64,000 bases of DNA, from assembly GCF_000285555.1 (NCBI RefSeq), contig NZ_HE610999.1, forward strand, positions 265,893 to 329,892. Reading direction: 5' to 3'. Position 1 is the stretch's first letter, and every line of letters begins with the position of its first letter. Made by a program: the position numbers and the translations under genes. This document shows positions 35,099 through 43,558 of the stretch, piece by piece. The DNA comes from Kurthia massiliensis (GTDB taxonomy: Bacteria > Bacillota > Bacilli > Bacillales_A > Planococcaceae). The notes under the pieces were generated by a model, which was not told the origin of the DNA, ran no database searches, and saw nothing but the letters and a program-made list of their open reading frames with translations.

Positions 35099-35362
35099 AT
35101 GAAATATACTTGCCCATGTTGTGGCTATCAAACATTAGACGAAGAACCACCTGGAACCTTTGATATATGTAGCATTTGTTATTGGGAAGACGATCTTATT
35201 CAATTCGAAGACCCTACATATGACGGCGGTGCAAATACACCTTCGTTAAAGCAAGCGCAACAAAATTTCTTAAAATTTGGGGCGTGTGACGAATATTGTA
35301 AAGCATTTACACGAAAACCGCTTCAAACCGACCGTAGAGATCCTAATTGGAAACCTTTATAA
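35099..35362 (+). CDS. CPCC-family cysteine-rich protein
   Basis: 87 residues beginning MKYTCPCCGYQTLDEEPPGT and continuing FDICSICYWEDD, the CPCC zinc-ribbon-like domain (four to six cysteines at residues 5-28) with the usual GGAN-x-x-S-L segment. Function unknown; such proteins often occur beside toxin/immunity genes, but no toxin is seen here. AAAAGGAG precedes ATG 35099. Followed by a broken GNAT gene. Confidence 0.85.
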   Translation: MKYTCPCCGYQTLDEEPPGTFDICSICYWEDDLIQFEDPTYDGGANTPSLKQAQQNFLKFGACDEYCKAFTRKPLQTDRRDPNWKPL

Positions 35363-35389
35363 TCTGCTCATAGCGAAAAGAGTTATTAC

Positions 35390-36086
35390 GTGTCACGTAT
35401 GAATGAATATCATCAACCAATTGGGGAAGCCGTAAACAATTGGACAAAACGAAAATTTCCAGGCGATATGTACGCTGGTGGGACATATACAACAATCACA
35501 AAGCTAACGGCTGACCATATTCCAGCACTTTGTAAAGCATTTGCGCAAACAGAAGCGCGTCATTGGACATATTTATCAGAAGTCTATTCAACAGATGAGG
35601 AAACACTGGCATAGATGCTTCATTAAAAAATAACGAGCACGTCATATGTTATGTCGTGTTGAACCAACAAATGAACGAACCGATAGGCATTTTCTCGTTG
35701 ATGAGAATTGATCAAGATAATGATGTCATTTTTTCTACCGCCTTACAGGGCACGCGTATGTCAACAGAGGCGCATCAATTATTAGCGTCTTATGTATTTG
35801 ATGAATTGCAATATCGACGTTATGAGTGGAAATGTGATGCTCTTAATGCACATCGTCCATCAAAGCAGCAAAACGTTTAGGATTTACATATGAAGGGACT
35901 TTGAGAAAAGCAGTCATTTACAAAAATCGTTTAAGAAATACGTGCTGGTTTTCCATGTTGCAAGAAGAATGATTGCATAAACAAGCGATGACAAAATGGT
36001 TAGACAAAGATAATTTTGACGAGCACGTTCAACAAATTCGAAAATTAGAAGCGGTTAGAAAAAATTGGAGATGCGATGACATTTAA
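35390..36086 (+). pseudogene. GNAT acetyltransferase pseudogene
   Basis: Pieces in three frames line up along one RimJ/RimL-type acetyltransferase. 35390-35614 gives the N-terminal part (MNEYHQPIGEAVNNW ... KLTADHIPALCKAF ... WTYLSEVY). 35656-35880 gives the middle (MNEPIGIFSLMRID ... YRRYEWKCDALNAH). 35881-36086 gives the end (FTYEGTLRKAVIYKNRLRNT, a TGA, then MTKWLDKDNFDEHVQQIRKL). Lesions include stops at 35612 and nearby, at least two frameshifts and a late nonsense codon. About 220 residues when joined. Confidence 0.85.
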
Positions 36087-36100
36087 ATATTTAGAAAGCG

Positions 36101-36283
36101 GTGTACAAGTTGAACAAGATTCGATTCAAAAAAAGTTATATGTACGTAATCATCATTGTAATCATCGGATTAACCTATGCATTTTGGAAAGATGGTTTTA
36201 AAGGATTTTTAGAACTGTTCCTATACATGTTCGTTGGAATTATTGTGATTTTTGCAGTTGAAAAATTAACGACTAAAAAGTAA
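36101..36283 (+). CDS. Small membrane protein of unknown function
   Basis: 60 residues with two membrane helices (YVIIIVIIGLTYAFW and FLELFLYMFVGIIVIFAVE) separated by KDGFKG. Start uncertain: GTG 36101 or TTG 36110, neither with a strong ribosome binding site. It overlaps nothing, but lies in a stretch of decaying genes. No family recognised. Confidence 0.5.
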   Translation: MYKLNKIRFKKSYMYVIIIVIIGLTYAFWKDGFKGFLELFLYMFVGIIVIFAVEKLTTKK

Positions 36284-36301
36284 ATATTATAAGGAGAAAA
36301 C

Positions 36302-36421
36302 GTGCATAAACATATCCAAAATACGTTCGATAAATGGTTTGATATCGAAAAATATGGCGTGTGACCATTAGAAGAACAGTTGAGAAAAATGCGCTTAAGC
36401 GACCGCTCCTCACGTTTATAG
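36302..36421 (+). pseudogene. Possible decayed small ORF
   Basis: GTG 36302 follows AAGGAGAAAAC and encodes HKHIQNTFDKWFDIEKYGV before TGA at 36362; the same frame continues PLEEQLRKMRLSDRSSRL to TAG. The good ribosome binding site and read-through frame suggest a gene broken by one stop, but no family is recognised. The rest of 36422-36535 shows only a possible -10 (TACAAT) before the HAD gene. Confidence 0.3.
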
Positions 36422-36535
36422 TCAAAACTTATTTGTATACCTCTCCTTATTTAGCGCGTTTTGCTCGTATCTACAGTAGATGATGCTACAATAGAAAAAG
36501 ACAATTACTTACTTCAACGACGAGAGGAACATCTG

Positions 36536-37339
36536 ATGAAACAACCGAAAATTATCTTTTTTGACATAGATGGAACGTTAACGAGTAGCATCACAGGCGA
36601 CATTCCACAAAGTGCGATTGATGCAATTGCACAATTGAAAGCACAAGGTATTCATATCATCGCTGCAACAGGGCGTCCTTATTCTATGTGTGGCGCGCTG
36701 AAAGATCTTGGCTTTGACACATTTATTACGGCAAATGGGGCATACGTTTGTCAATATGACAACGTACTCTATAGCGCAAATGTAGACACCGCATTCCAAC
36801 AACAAGTAATGACACTAGCTGAAACAAATGGACATGCGATGACATTTTATTGTGAGGATTTCTTTTACAACGGTCTTGATACACCGCAACTTGCCTATGC
36901 ATTACACGATGCTTTCATGTTAGATGCGACACCGAAGCAACTTCCTTCGCCGATGTATCCGACAAACTTAATGTGTTTAATTGCGACAGAAGATCAAATG
37001 ACACCGTATATCGATGCCTTTCCAGATGTGACATTTCAACGTTGGCACGAAACAATCGTTACGGTGCTGACAGAGCCCGTATCGAAATCACGCGCGATTG
37101 CTGAAGTGCTCAAGGCGTATCATTGCACACCTGAAGAAGCGATGGCTTTTGGAGATGGTTACAATGATATAGACATGTTGGCGTACGTAGGCTTTGGCGT
37201 CGCAATGGGCAATGCACCTGACGTTGTGAAGGCACACGCCGAATATGTGACAGTGCCTGCACACGACGGCGGTATTATGCATGCGCTTCAACATCTAGGC
37301 GTTATAACATCAAACTTATCATTCATCGACGGACAGTGA
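36536..37339 (+). CDS. HAD-superfamily Cof-type phosphatase
   Basis: 267 residues. Motif I FFDIDGTLTSS (nucleophile and acid Asp), motif II AATGRP, a C2B cap with FYCEDFFYN, and motif IV FGDGYNDIDMLAYVG. Cof-type enzymes dephosphorylate sugar phosphates or cofactor intermediates; substrate here unknown. ATG 36536 follows GAGAGGAACATCTG; the longer frame from 36461 has no ribosome binding site. Stop codon lies inside its terminator stem. Confidence 0.93.
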   Translation: MKQPKIIFFDIDGTLTSSITGDIPQSAIDAIAQLKAQGIHIIAATGRPYSMCGALKDLGFDTFITANGAYVCQYDNVLYSANVDTAFQQQVMTLAETNGHAMTFYCEDFFYNGLDTPQLAYALHDAFMLDATPKQLPSPMYPTNLMCLIATEDQMTPYIDAFPDVTFQRWHETIVTVLTEPVSKSRAIAEVLKAYHCTPEEAMAFGDGYNDIDMLAYVGFGVAMGNAPDVVKAHAEYVTVPAHDGGIMHALQHLGVITSNLSFIDGQ

Positions 37340-37358
37340 TCATCACTGTCTTTTTTTA
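37331..37358 (+). terminator. Terminator overlapping the HAD stop codon
   Basis: GACAGTGAT/ATCACTGTC perfect 9-bp stem with a 1-nt nominal loop (37332-37350), seven T. The TGA stop is in the left arm. Confidence 0.88.
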
Positions 37359-38900
37359 TGTCGTTTGCGGCAACGTTTTACGAATGCGAAGCGCTAATCG
37401 CAACTGCATCGTCACTTCTGGGTCTTTTAAATCTTTTTGTAACAACGTACTACATTTATTTAAACGATATAAAACAGTATTACGGTGTACGTACAGTTGT
37501 TTCGCCGTATCAGAAATTTGGCAATGTGTTTCTAAATACGTATGCAATGTATCTAGTAAAATTTCTTGTTCCTCTTTATTTAAATGTTGGAACGGTTGGA
37601 ATGTCATTTGTGCATAGCGGATTAAATCGTTATTCGGAATCATTTCAAAAAGTTCGACAATCGTTTTACGTTTATGGAAACGAACGGTATGTGGTGCGCC
37701 TGCCACAGCAGTCGTTTTCGCTTCCTCATACGCACGTTTTACTTCATACATCGTTGGCGCAGGGTTGCTGACGCCAAATTGATAAGCAAGACCAAAGAAA
37801 CGCTTTAATTGTTGACTCATCGCTAGTAACATTTCTTTTAAAAATGCGGTCGTATCAACAGTTACTTCTTTGACGGCATAAAGTAAGAAGATATGATGGT
37901 CTTCCATAAATACTTGCATCGGTAAACGTTGATCTTCGACGAAGCGCGTCAGCATTTGTTGCAACTGATATGGTTTTACGTGAACGTTGAATGATGATGG
38001 CGCGTAGCCATACATACAAATAAAGCCACTTTCCATTTGCCATGTTGCTGTTTGAGAAGGTAGTGGTTGATCGCGTTGAATGCGGGGTAAATGTTGCCAT
38101 TCATTGTTGTGGAGTGTGTAGCGTTGTTGTTCAAGTAATTCGTGTTGTAAAAGCGCAAAGCCAAACACTTGAAGCGCTTGGTGGATAATAAATTGATGCG
38201 AAGCTGACATCGGTAAAGGTAACGACTCGACAATGAGGCGATACGGTGCGTCATGCTTCGTCGGAATATGAAATGATGTGTAATGTGTTTTCGTATCAAC
38301 GACTGAGAACGATGTCTCTGGCATATGCGGTATTAGCACTGTCGCTAACGGTTCGTTCGTATACGCTGGATTAAATGGTTTTAAATACGGTGTAAATAAA
38401 TGAAGCGGCAACCCTAGGACGCGCTCCAACTCACGCCCAAGACGTGGCAATTGATGTCCCTTCATCAATAAATCCATTAAACGACGTTGTACTTCCATTG
38501 CTTCATTCAATAAAATCGTTTCACTTTTTAAAATATGTTCAGTAATCACGTAGTTCATCTCACCGAGAGAAAGTGTCTCTGGAAAAACGAGAAGTGGTAC
38601 GTCCCATTCATTTGCAGCTGCAATGACAGCAGGTGGAATTTCTGTTAAAAATCGATTTAGTTTAATACCAATACCCGCGCCCCCAATTCGTGCCATTGCT
38701 TCAATTAAATCGATGAAAAAATCGTCATTATGTTGTAAATGATAAGCCGTTGTAATGATTAACTCTTGTGGTAATAAACATGGAATAATGTTCGGCGTAT
38801 CCATCATCGTAACGGTTTTAATTGCCTTCGTGTGCGCTGTCCCCGCTACGAGTTCAATCGGTGCTAATGCTTCAATATTAATGAGTTGGTGAATATTCAT
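37356..38900 (-). CDS. PucR-family transcriptional regulator
   Basis: 514 residues. N-terminal purine-catabolism (PucR) domain at about 1-125 (VAGTAHTKAIKTVTMMD, PQELIITTAYHL), a GGDEF-like central region, and a C-terminal HTH: CQISDTAKQLYVHRNTVLYR near residue 470. B. subtilis PucR activates purine catabolism genes, but many paralogues control unrelated pathways. No purine genes are present here. ATG 38900 follows GGGAGGG. Divergent from the cytochrome bd operon, sharing a 547-bp intergenic region. Confidence 0.9.
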   Translation of the reverse strand: MNIHQLINIEALAPIELVAGTAHTKAIKTVTMMDTPNIIPCLLPQELIITTAYHLQHNDDFFIDLIEAMARIGGAGIGIKLNRFLTEIPPAVIAAANEWDVPLLVFPETLSLGEMNYVITEHILKSETILLNEAMEVQRRLMDLLMKGHQLPRLGRELERVLGLPLHLFTPYLKPFNPAYTNEPLATVLIPHMPETSFSVVDTKTHYTSFHIPTKHDAPYRLIVESLPLPMSASHQFIIHQALQVFGFALLQHELLEQQRYTLHNNEWQHLPRIQRDQPLPSQTATWQMESGFICMYGYAPSSFNVHVKPYQLQQMLTRFVEDQRLPMQVFMEDHHIFLLYAVKEVTVDTTAFLKEMLLAMSQQLKRFFGLAYQFGVSNPAPTMYEVKRAYEEAKTTAVAGAPHTVRFHKRKTIVELFEMIPNNDLIRYAQMTFQPFQHLNKEEQEILLDTLHTYLETHCQISDTAKQLYVHRNTVLYRLNKCSTLLQKDLKDPEVTMQLRLALRIRKTLPQTT

Positions 38901-39203
38901 TTTGTGCCCTCCCGCTCAGTTCTTTGGGAATAAATTAACATATATTAGCATTTACTTCTAACATATTTCATCAAAAAAATCCGAAAAATCAGAATTTTTA
39001 ATGCGAATGATAGCGATTTTTCATGAAAAAGAATATTTCTATCTAAAAAATAGATTAATGGATAGACGTATTGAAAAGCAATAATGCTATTTATTTTTCA
39101 GCGACACATAAACAATGCTAAAAAATAAAAGTGGTATATTTCGAAAATATTTGACAGGTTTGAAACAGAAAAGTGAAATCTGTGTGTTTAAAAGTCGACA
39201 GCT

Positions 39204-39220
39204 TTGTGAGCGTGTCACAC
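39204..39220. promoter_or_regulatory. Dyad in the cyd upstream region (Rex/Fnr-like half sites)
   Basis: TTGTGA (39204-39209) and TCACAC (39215-39220) make a TGTGA-N5-TCACA dyad. Rex sites are TTGTGAA-N6-TTCACAA and Fnr sites TGTGA-N6-TCACA, so this has related half-sites but non-standard spacing. A second pair, TTCACAA (39334-39340) and TTGTGAA (39354-39360), points the opposite way round. The rest of 38901-39447 is AT-rich; I see no gene in it. Confidence 0.35.
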
Positions 39221-39402
39221 CACATTAACAATATGACAGCTTTTTTCGTGTTTTTAGTCATTTACTTACTCAGCATAAAATACTAAAGAACTATTTTATA
39301 ACCATTTTCATTCAAAACAAACAGATAATTTATTTCACAAATCAGACGCTGTTTTGTGAATTTTTTTTGTTTTCTACGTCTTTTTTTCCTATGTTTCAGG
39401 CG

Positions 39403-39408
39403 TATACT
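39403..39408 (+). promoter_or_regulatory. Candidate -10 box of the cyd operon
   Basis: TATACT at 39403-39408, with only a T-run at -35 distance. A poor -35 would fit an activated or repressible promoter. Confidence 0.35.
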
Positions 39409-39447
39409 GTGGGTGTGAAAAATAATTATATTAGAGGAGGATATGAA

Positions 39448-40839
39448 ATGGACATGTTATTACTTGCGCGTACGCAATATGCTATCACCACTATTTTCCA
39501 CTTTTTCTTCGTACCATTATCAATTGGTACAATCTTCATTGTCTCAATTTTTGAAACGATGTATTTATTTAAGAAAAATCCAGCATACTTACGCATGGCA
39601 AAATTTTGGGGCAAAGTATTTTTATTATCGTTCGCAATTGGTGTTGTAACAGGTATTTTACAAGAGTTTCAATTTGGGATGAACTGGTCCGAATATGCGA
39701 GATTTATGGGCGATGTATTCGGCGCACCACTTGCGGTAGAAGCACTACTAGCATTCTTCATGGAATCTACCTTTATTGGTATTTGGATGTTTGGTCGTGG
39801 CAAATTACCAGATTGGGTCATTACATTGTCAGCATGGCTCGTAACGCTTGGTACAACATTATCCGCATTATGGATTTTAGCAGCCAATTCATTTATGCAA
39901 GAGCCCGTCGGTTTTGAAATTCAAGATGGTAAAGCTGTATTGACAGATTTTATGGCACTTTTAACAAATCCCCAGTTGCTCGTTGAATTTCCACATACAA
40001 TTTTCGGAGCACTTGGAACAGGTGCTTTTGTCGTTGGCGGTATTAGTGCTTACAATCTGATGAAGAAAAAAGAAATTCCTTTTTTCAGAGTATCATTTAA
40101 TCTTTCTATGATCATTGCAATGATTGCATCTGTAGGAATTATGCTTTCAGGACATGAACAAGCAAAACATTTGATGGAATCACAACCAATGAAAATGGGT
40201 GCTTCTGAAGCGCTATGGGAAGACTCTGAAGACCCTGCAGCTTGGACAATTTTAGCAATTGGTGACCAAGATAAACAAGAAAACACATGGCAAATTGATG
40301 TACCTTATGCGCTGAGTTATTTAGCTTATGGTAAATTTAGCGGTTCTGTTGAAGGTATGAAAACACTTCAAACAAAATACGAAAAGTTATACGGTGAAGA
40401 TGTAAATTACATACCACCTGTATGGCCCGTATTTTGGGGATTCCGTATTATGGCTGGAATTGGTGGCCTGATGCTAGTGTTATCTGCATTAGGGTTATGG
40501 TTTAATCGACGTGATATTACTATTAAAACATGGTATTTAAAGACGATGATTGTCTCCATTGCTGCACCATTCATCGCCAATACAGCGGGTTGGGTTATGA
40601 CAGAAATTGGACGTCAACCATGGACTGTATTCGGCTATTATACGACAGCTCAATCTGTATCACCGAACGTATCATTCGGGCAGCTACTATTCTCAACGGT
40701 GTCATTCAGTGTTGCTTACATCATTTTGGCTATTATTATGATCATGATGGTTGCACGTGTAGCTAAACAAGGACCTAGCATCGTTGATACACCTACAGCA
40801 AAACATATCGATTTAATGGATAAGGAGGCGTTTAAATAA
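39448..40839 (+). CDS. cydA: Cytochrome bd ubiquinol/menaquinol oxidase subunit I
   Basis: 463 residues, nine membrane helices. N-terminal LLLARTQYAITTIFHFFFVP with the conserved heme b595 His, the GRQPW motif (EIGRQPWTVFGYYTTAQSVS), and a short Q-loop as usual in Firmicutes. It reduces oxygen to water with high affinity, oxidising menaquinol. ATG 39448 follows GAGGAGG; the in-frame ATG at 39367 has none. First gene of cydA-B-D-C. Confidence 0.96.
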   Translation: MDMLLLARTQYAITTIFHFFFVPLSIGTIFIVSIFETMYLFKKNPAYLRMAKFWGKVFLLSFAIGVVTGILQEFQFGMNWSEYARFMGDVFGAPLAVEALLAFFMESTFIGIWMFGRGKLPDWVITLSAWLVTLGTTLSALWILAANSFMQEPVGFEIQDGKAVLTDFMALLTNPQLLVEFPHTIFGALGTGAFVVGGISAYNLMKKKEIPFFRVSFNLSMIIAMIASVGIMLSGHEQAKHLMESQPMKMGASEALWEDSEDPAAWTILAIGDQDKQENTWQIDVPYALSYLAYGKFSGSVEGMKTLQTKYEKLYGEDVNYIPPVWPVFWGFRIMAGIGGLMLVLSALGLWFNRRDITIKTWYLKTMIVSIAAPFIANTAGWVMTEIGRQPWTVFGYYTTAQSVSPNVSFGQLLFSTVSFSVAYIILAIIMIMMVARVAKQGPSIVDTPTAKHIDLMDKEAFK

Positions 40840-41840
40840 TGGATTTACCCGTACTTTGGTTTACATTAATCGCCATACTTTTTACAGGTTTCTTCTTTTT
40901 AGAAGGGTTTGACTTCGGTGTGGGCATGTCCACACGACTCATTGCGAAAAATCAGCACGAAAGACACCAACTAATGTCTACAATTGGGCCATTTTGGGAT
41001 GCAAATGAAGTTTGGCTTATTACAGCTGGCGGCGCATTATTCGCTGCATTTCCAAACTGGTATGCCACAATGTTTTCAGGATACTATACATTATTCGTCG
41101 TGTTTTTACTCGTTCTTATTGCACGTGGAGTAGCGATTGAATACAGTCATCATGCACAAACTGATAAAACAGTTAACTACTGGCATTGGCTTATTTTTAT
41201 TAGCAGCGCACTTGCACCATTCTTACTAGGGGTGCTATTTACAAGTCTCGTACAAGGTATGCCAATCGACGCTGATATGCATTTATACGGCCAGTTCACA
41301 GATTATGTGAACCTATACTCTATCGTAGGCGGCGTATCTGTCATGCTATTATCACTCGTCCATGGTTTAACATTTATTGGAATACGTACAGAAGGAGACG
41401 TGCGTATTCGTGCTAAAAAATATTTAAGTAACCTATTCATTATTTTATTAGCTGGTGAAATCATTTTCGCTGCTTTAACGTATACGTCAACTGATTTCTT
41501 TACAGTTCGTCCTTTAGCAACACCGATCCTATTAACAATCACATTTGTATGTACGATTTTTGCTTGGCTATGGTCTACAAAAAAACGCGAACGTCTCGCA
41601 TTCATCATGACAGGGATTGCCTTCACATCCGTTATTGTGATGTTATTCGTTGGATTATTCCCGCGTGTTATGATTAGCTCTATCGATCCTGCTTACAATT
41701 TAACGATTACAAATGCAGCATCTGGAGCCTACACACTGTCTGTCATGACGAAAGTTGCAGTAACTCTTTTACCGTTCGTATTAGGCTATCAAATTTGGAG
41801 CTACTATGTATTTAGAAAACGCATTCGTCCACTGAATTAA
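40839..41840 (+). CDS. cydB: Cytochrome bd oxidase subunit II
   Basis: 333 residues. FFLEGFDFGVGMSTRLIA and GPFWDANEVWLITAGGALFA are CydB signatures; eight membrane helices. Start overlaps the cydA stop (TAATG) behind AAGGAGGCG. Pairs with CydA in the oxidase core. Confidence 0.96.
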   Translation: MDLPVLWFTLIAILFTGFFFLEGFDFGVGMSTRLIAKNQHERHQLMSTIGPFWDANEVWLITAGGALFAAFPNWYATMFSGYYTLFVVFLLVLIARGVAIEYSHHAQTDKTVNYWHWLIFISSALAPFLLGVLFTSLVQGMPIDADMHLYGQFTDYVNLYSIVGGVSVMLLSLVHGLTFIGIRTEGDVRIRAKKYLSNLFIILLAGEIIFAALTYTSTDFFTVRPLATPILLTITFVCTIFAWLWSTKKRERLAFIMTGIAFTSVIVMLFVGLFPRVMISSIDPAYNLTITNAASGAYTLSVMTKVAVTLLPFVLGYQIWSYYVFRKRIRPLN

Positions 41841-41860
41841 AAAAGAAATGAGGAATGGAA

Positions 41861-43558
41861 ATGATGGCACGTGCATTATGGAAATTGCCAAATATTAAAA
41901 CTACATCAATATGGTTAATCATTATTACTTTGTTGCAAGGAGGGCTAATAATTGGTCAATCAATTGCTCTTGCAACAGCCATTACACATATATTCCAACA
42001 TCATGCCATCAATGATCAATGGCCATTCCTCACCGCCTTTTTTATTTGTTGGATGATGAGACAAGTATTAGTAACGATAGAAGAAACATATATGTTGCAT
42101 TATGCAAAGAAAATACGCGTTACTTTGCGCAAAAAAGTGCTACAACACGCTTTTTCTATTGACCGCCAAACTCGTACTGGACAACTCGTAACGCTCGCTT
42201 TAGAAGGGGTTCGACAAGTAGAAACATACATTCAACTATTTTTACCAAAGTTTTTACACATGATGATTATACCGATTATAATTGTTAGCTATATATGGAC
42301 AACAGACAAACGATCGGCCGTTGTACTTGTCATCGTTATTCCTATTTTAATATTCTTCCTGGCATTATTGGGCCTTGCTGCTAAGACGATGGCTGATAAG
42401 CAATATGATACGTATAAACAACTCTCTAATCATTTTGTTGATTCACTTCGTGGTATTGTCACCTTACGTGTACTTGGAAGAAGCCAGACGTATGACAAAA
42501 ATATTCGTCGTGTGAGCGAAGCTTATCGTCAAGCGACAATGAAAACATTGCGTGTAGCTTTTCTGTCTACATTCTCGTTAGAATTTTTTACGAGTTTGTC
42601 TATTGCTATTGTCGCCCTTTTTCTCGGTCTAAGCTTATTGAACGGAGAAATTTCATTATTACCAGCACTTATCGTGTTAATTCTTGCACCTGATTATTTT
42701 AAACCGATTCGTCAATTTGGTACGGATTATCATGCTACATTAGATGGTAAAAATGCTTTTCAACTTATTGATACGCTTGATATAGCAGCACCTGTCGATC
42801 AGTTTATACCACAATGGTCATCTACAAGCACATTAACGTGTAATGATATTGGCGTCGCAGGAAGAAACAGCGCGCAATTTTCATTCCATGTAACAGGAAA
42901 TCAGAAAATTGGCATCGTTGGCACATCTGGTGCAGGAAAATCAACTTTGTTATCACTCATTGGCGGATTTTTAAATAGTGATGGTACGATACTTGTTGAT
43001 GGCCATCCTGTTGTTTTAACAAATAAAAACTGGCAATCTCAATTGTATTACATGCCTCAACATCCATATATATTTCATGATACGTTGCGTCATAATATCG
43101 CTTTGTATGCGCCTGATGCAACCGATGAACAAATACGAATCGCTTGTGAAAAAGCGGGTTTGGATGAGTTTATTACACAATTACCAAATGGCTTAGATGA
43201 AATGATTGGTGAAAAAGGTAGACTATTTAGTGGTGGACAAGAACAACGTATTGCCCTTGCCCGCACACTGTTAAAGCCCAGATCTATTTTATTATTAGAC
43301 GAGCCAACTGCACATCTAGATATTGAAACAGAATTAAACTTAAAAATGCATATGTTACCGTTATTCGAACAACGACTCGTTTTTTTTGCGACACACCGTC
43401 TACATTGGATGAAAGAAATGGACTGGTTACTATTTATTGAAAACGGACGTATTGTAGAACAAGGAACACACGAGCAACTAATGGCACAAAAAGGTGCTTA
43501 TGCCCGCATGGTTGCCGCACAGGGAGGAATCCGAAATGAACAATCAGATAAAATATGA
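41861..43558 (+). CDS. cydD: ABC exporter half, CydD-type (cytochrome bd assembly)
   Basis: 565 residues: six-helix ABC transmembrane domain then ATPase with Walker A GTSGAGKST, signature FSGGQEQRIALA and Walker B ILLLDEPTAHLD. CydDC exports reduced thiols (and affects heme availability) and is needed for a functional bd oxidase. ATG 41861 is 6 nt after AGGA; ATG 41855 lies too close. Overlaps cydC by 23 nt. Confidence 0.93.
   Translation: MMARALWKLPNIKTTSIWLIIITLLQGGLIIGQSIALATAITHIFQHHAINDQWPFLTAFFICWMMRQVLVTIEETYMLHYAKKIRVTLRKKVLQHAFSIDRQTRTGQLVTLALEGVRQVETYIQLFLPKFLHMMIIPIIIVSYIWTTDKRSAVVLVIVIPILIFFLALLGLAAKTMADKQYDTYKQLSNHFVDSLRGIVTLRVLGRSQTYDKNIRRVSEAYRQATMKTLRVAFLSTFSLEFFTSLSIAIVALFLGLSLLNGEISLLPALIVLILAPDYFKPIRQFGTDYHATLDGKNAFQLIDTLDIAAPVDQFIPQWSSTSTLTCNDIGVAGRNSAQFSFHVTGNQKIGIVGTSGAGKSTLLSLIGGFLNSDGTILVDGHPVVLTNKNWQSQLYYMPQHPYIFHDTLRHNIALYAPDATDEQIRIACEKAGLDEFITQLPNGLDEMIGEKGRLFSGGQEQRIALARTLLKPRSILLLDEPTAHLDIETELNLKMHMLPLFEQRLVFFATHRLHWMKEMDWLLFIENGRIVEQGTHEQLMAQKGAYARMVAAQGGIRNEQSDKI

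Noticed and set aside
39204-39220. Canonical Rex or Fnr site upstream of cydA
   Set aside because: Half-sites are right but spacing is 5 instead of 6 and flanks do not match; kept only as a candidate dyad.
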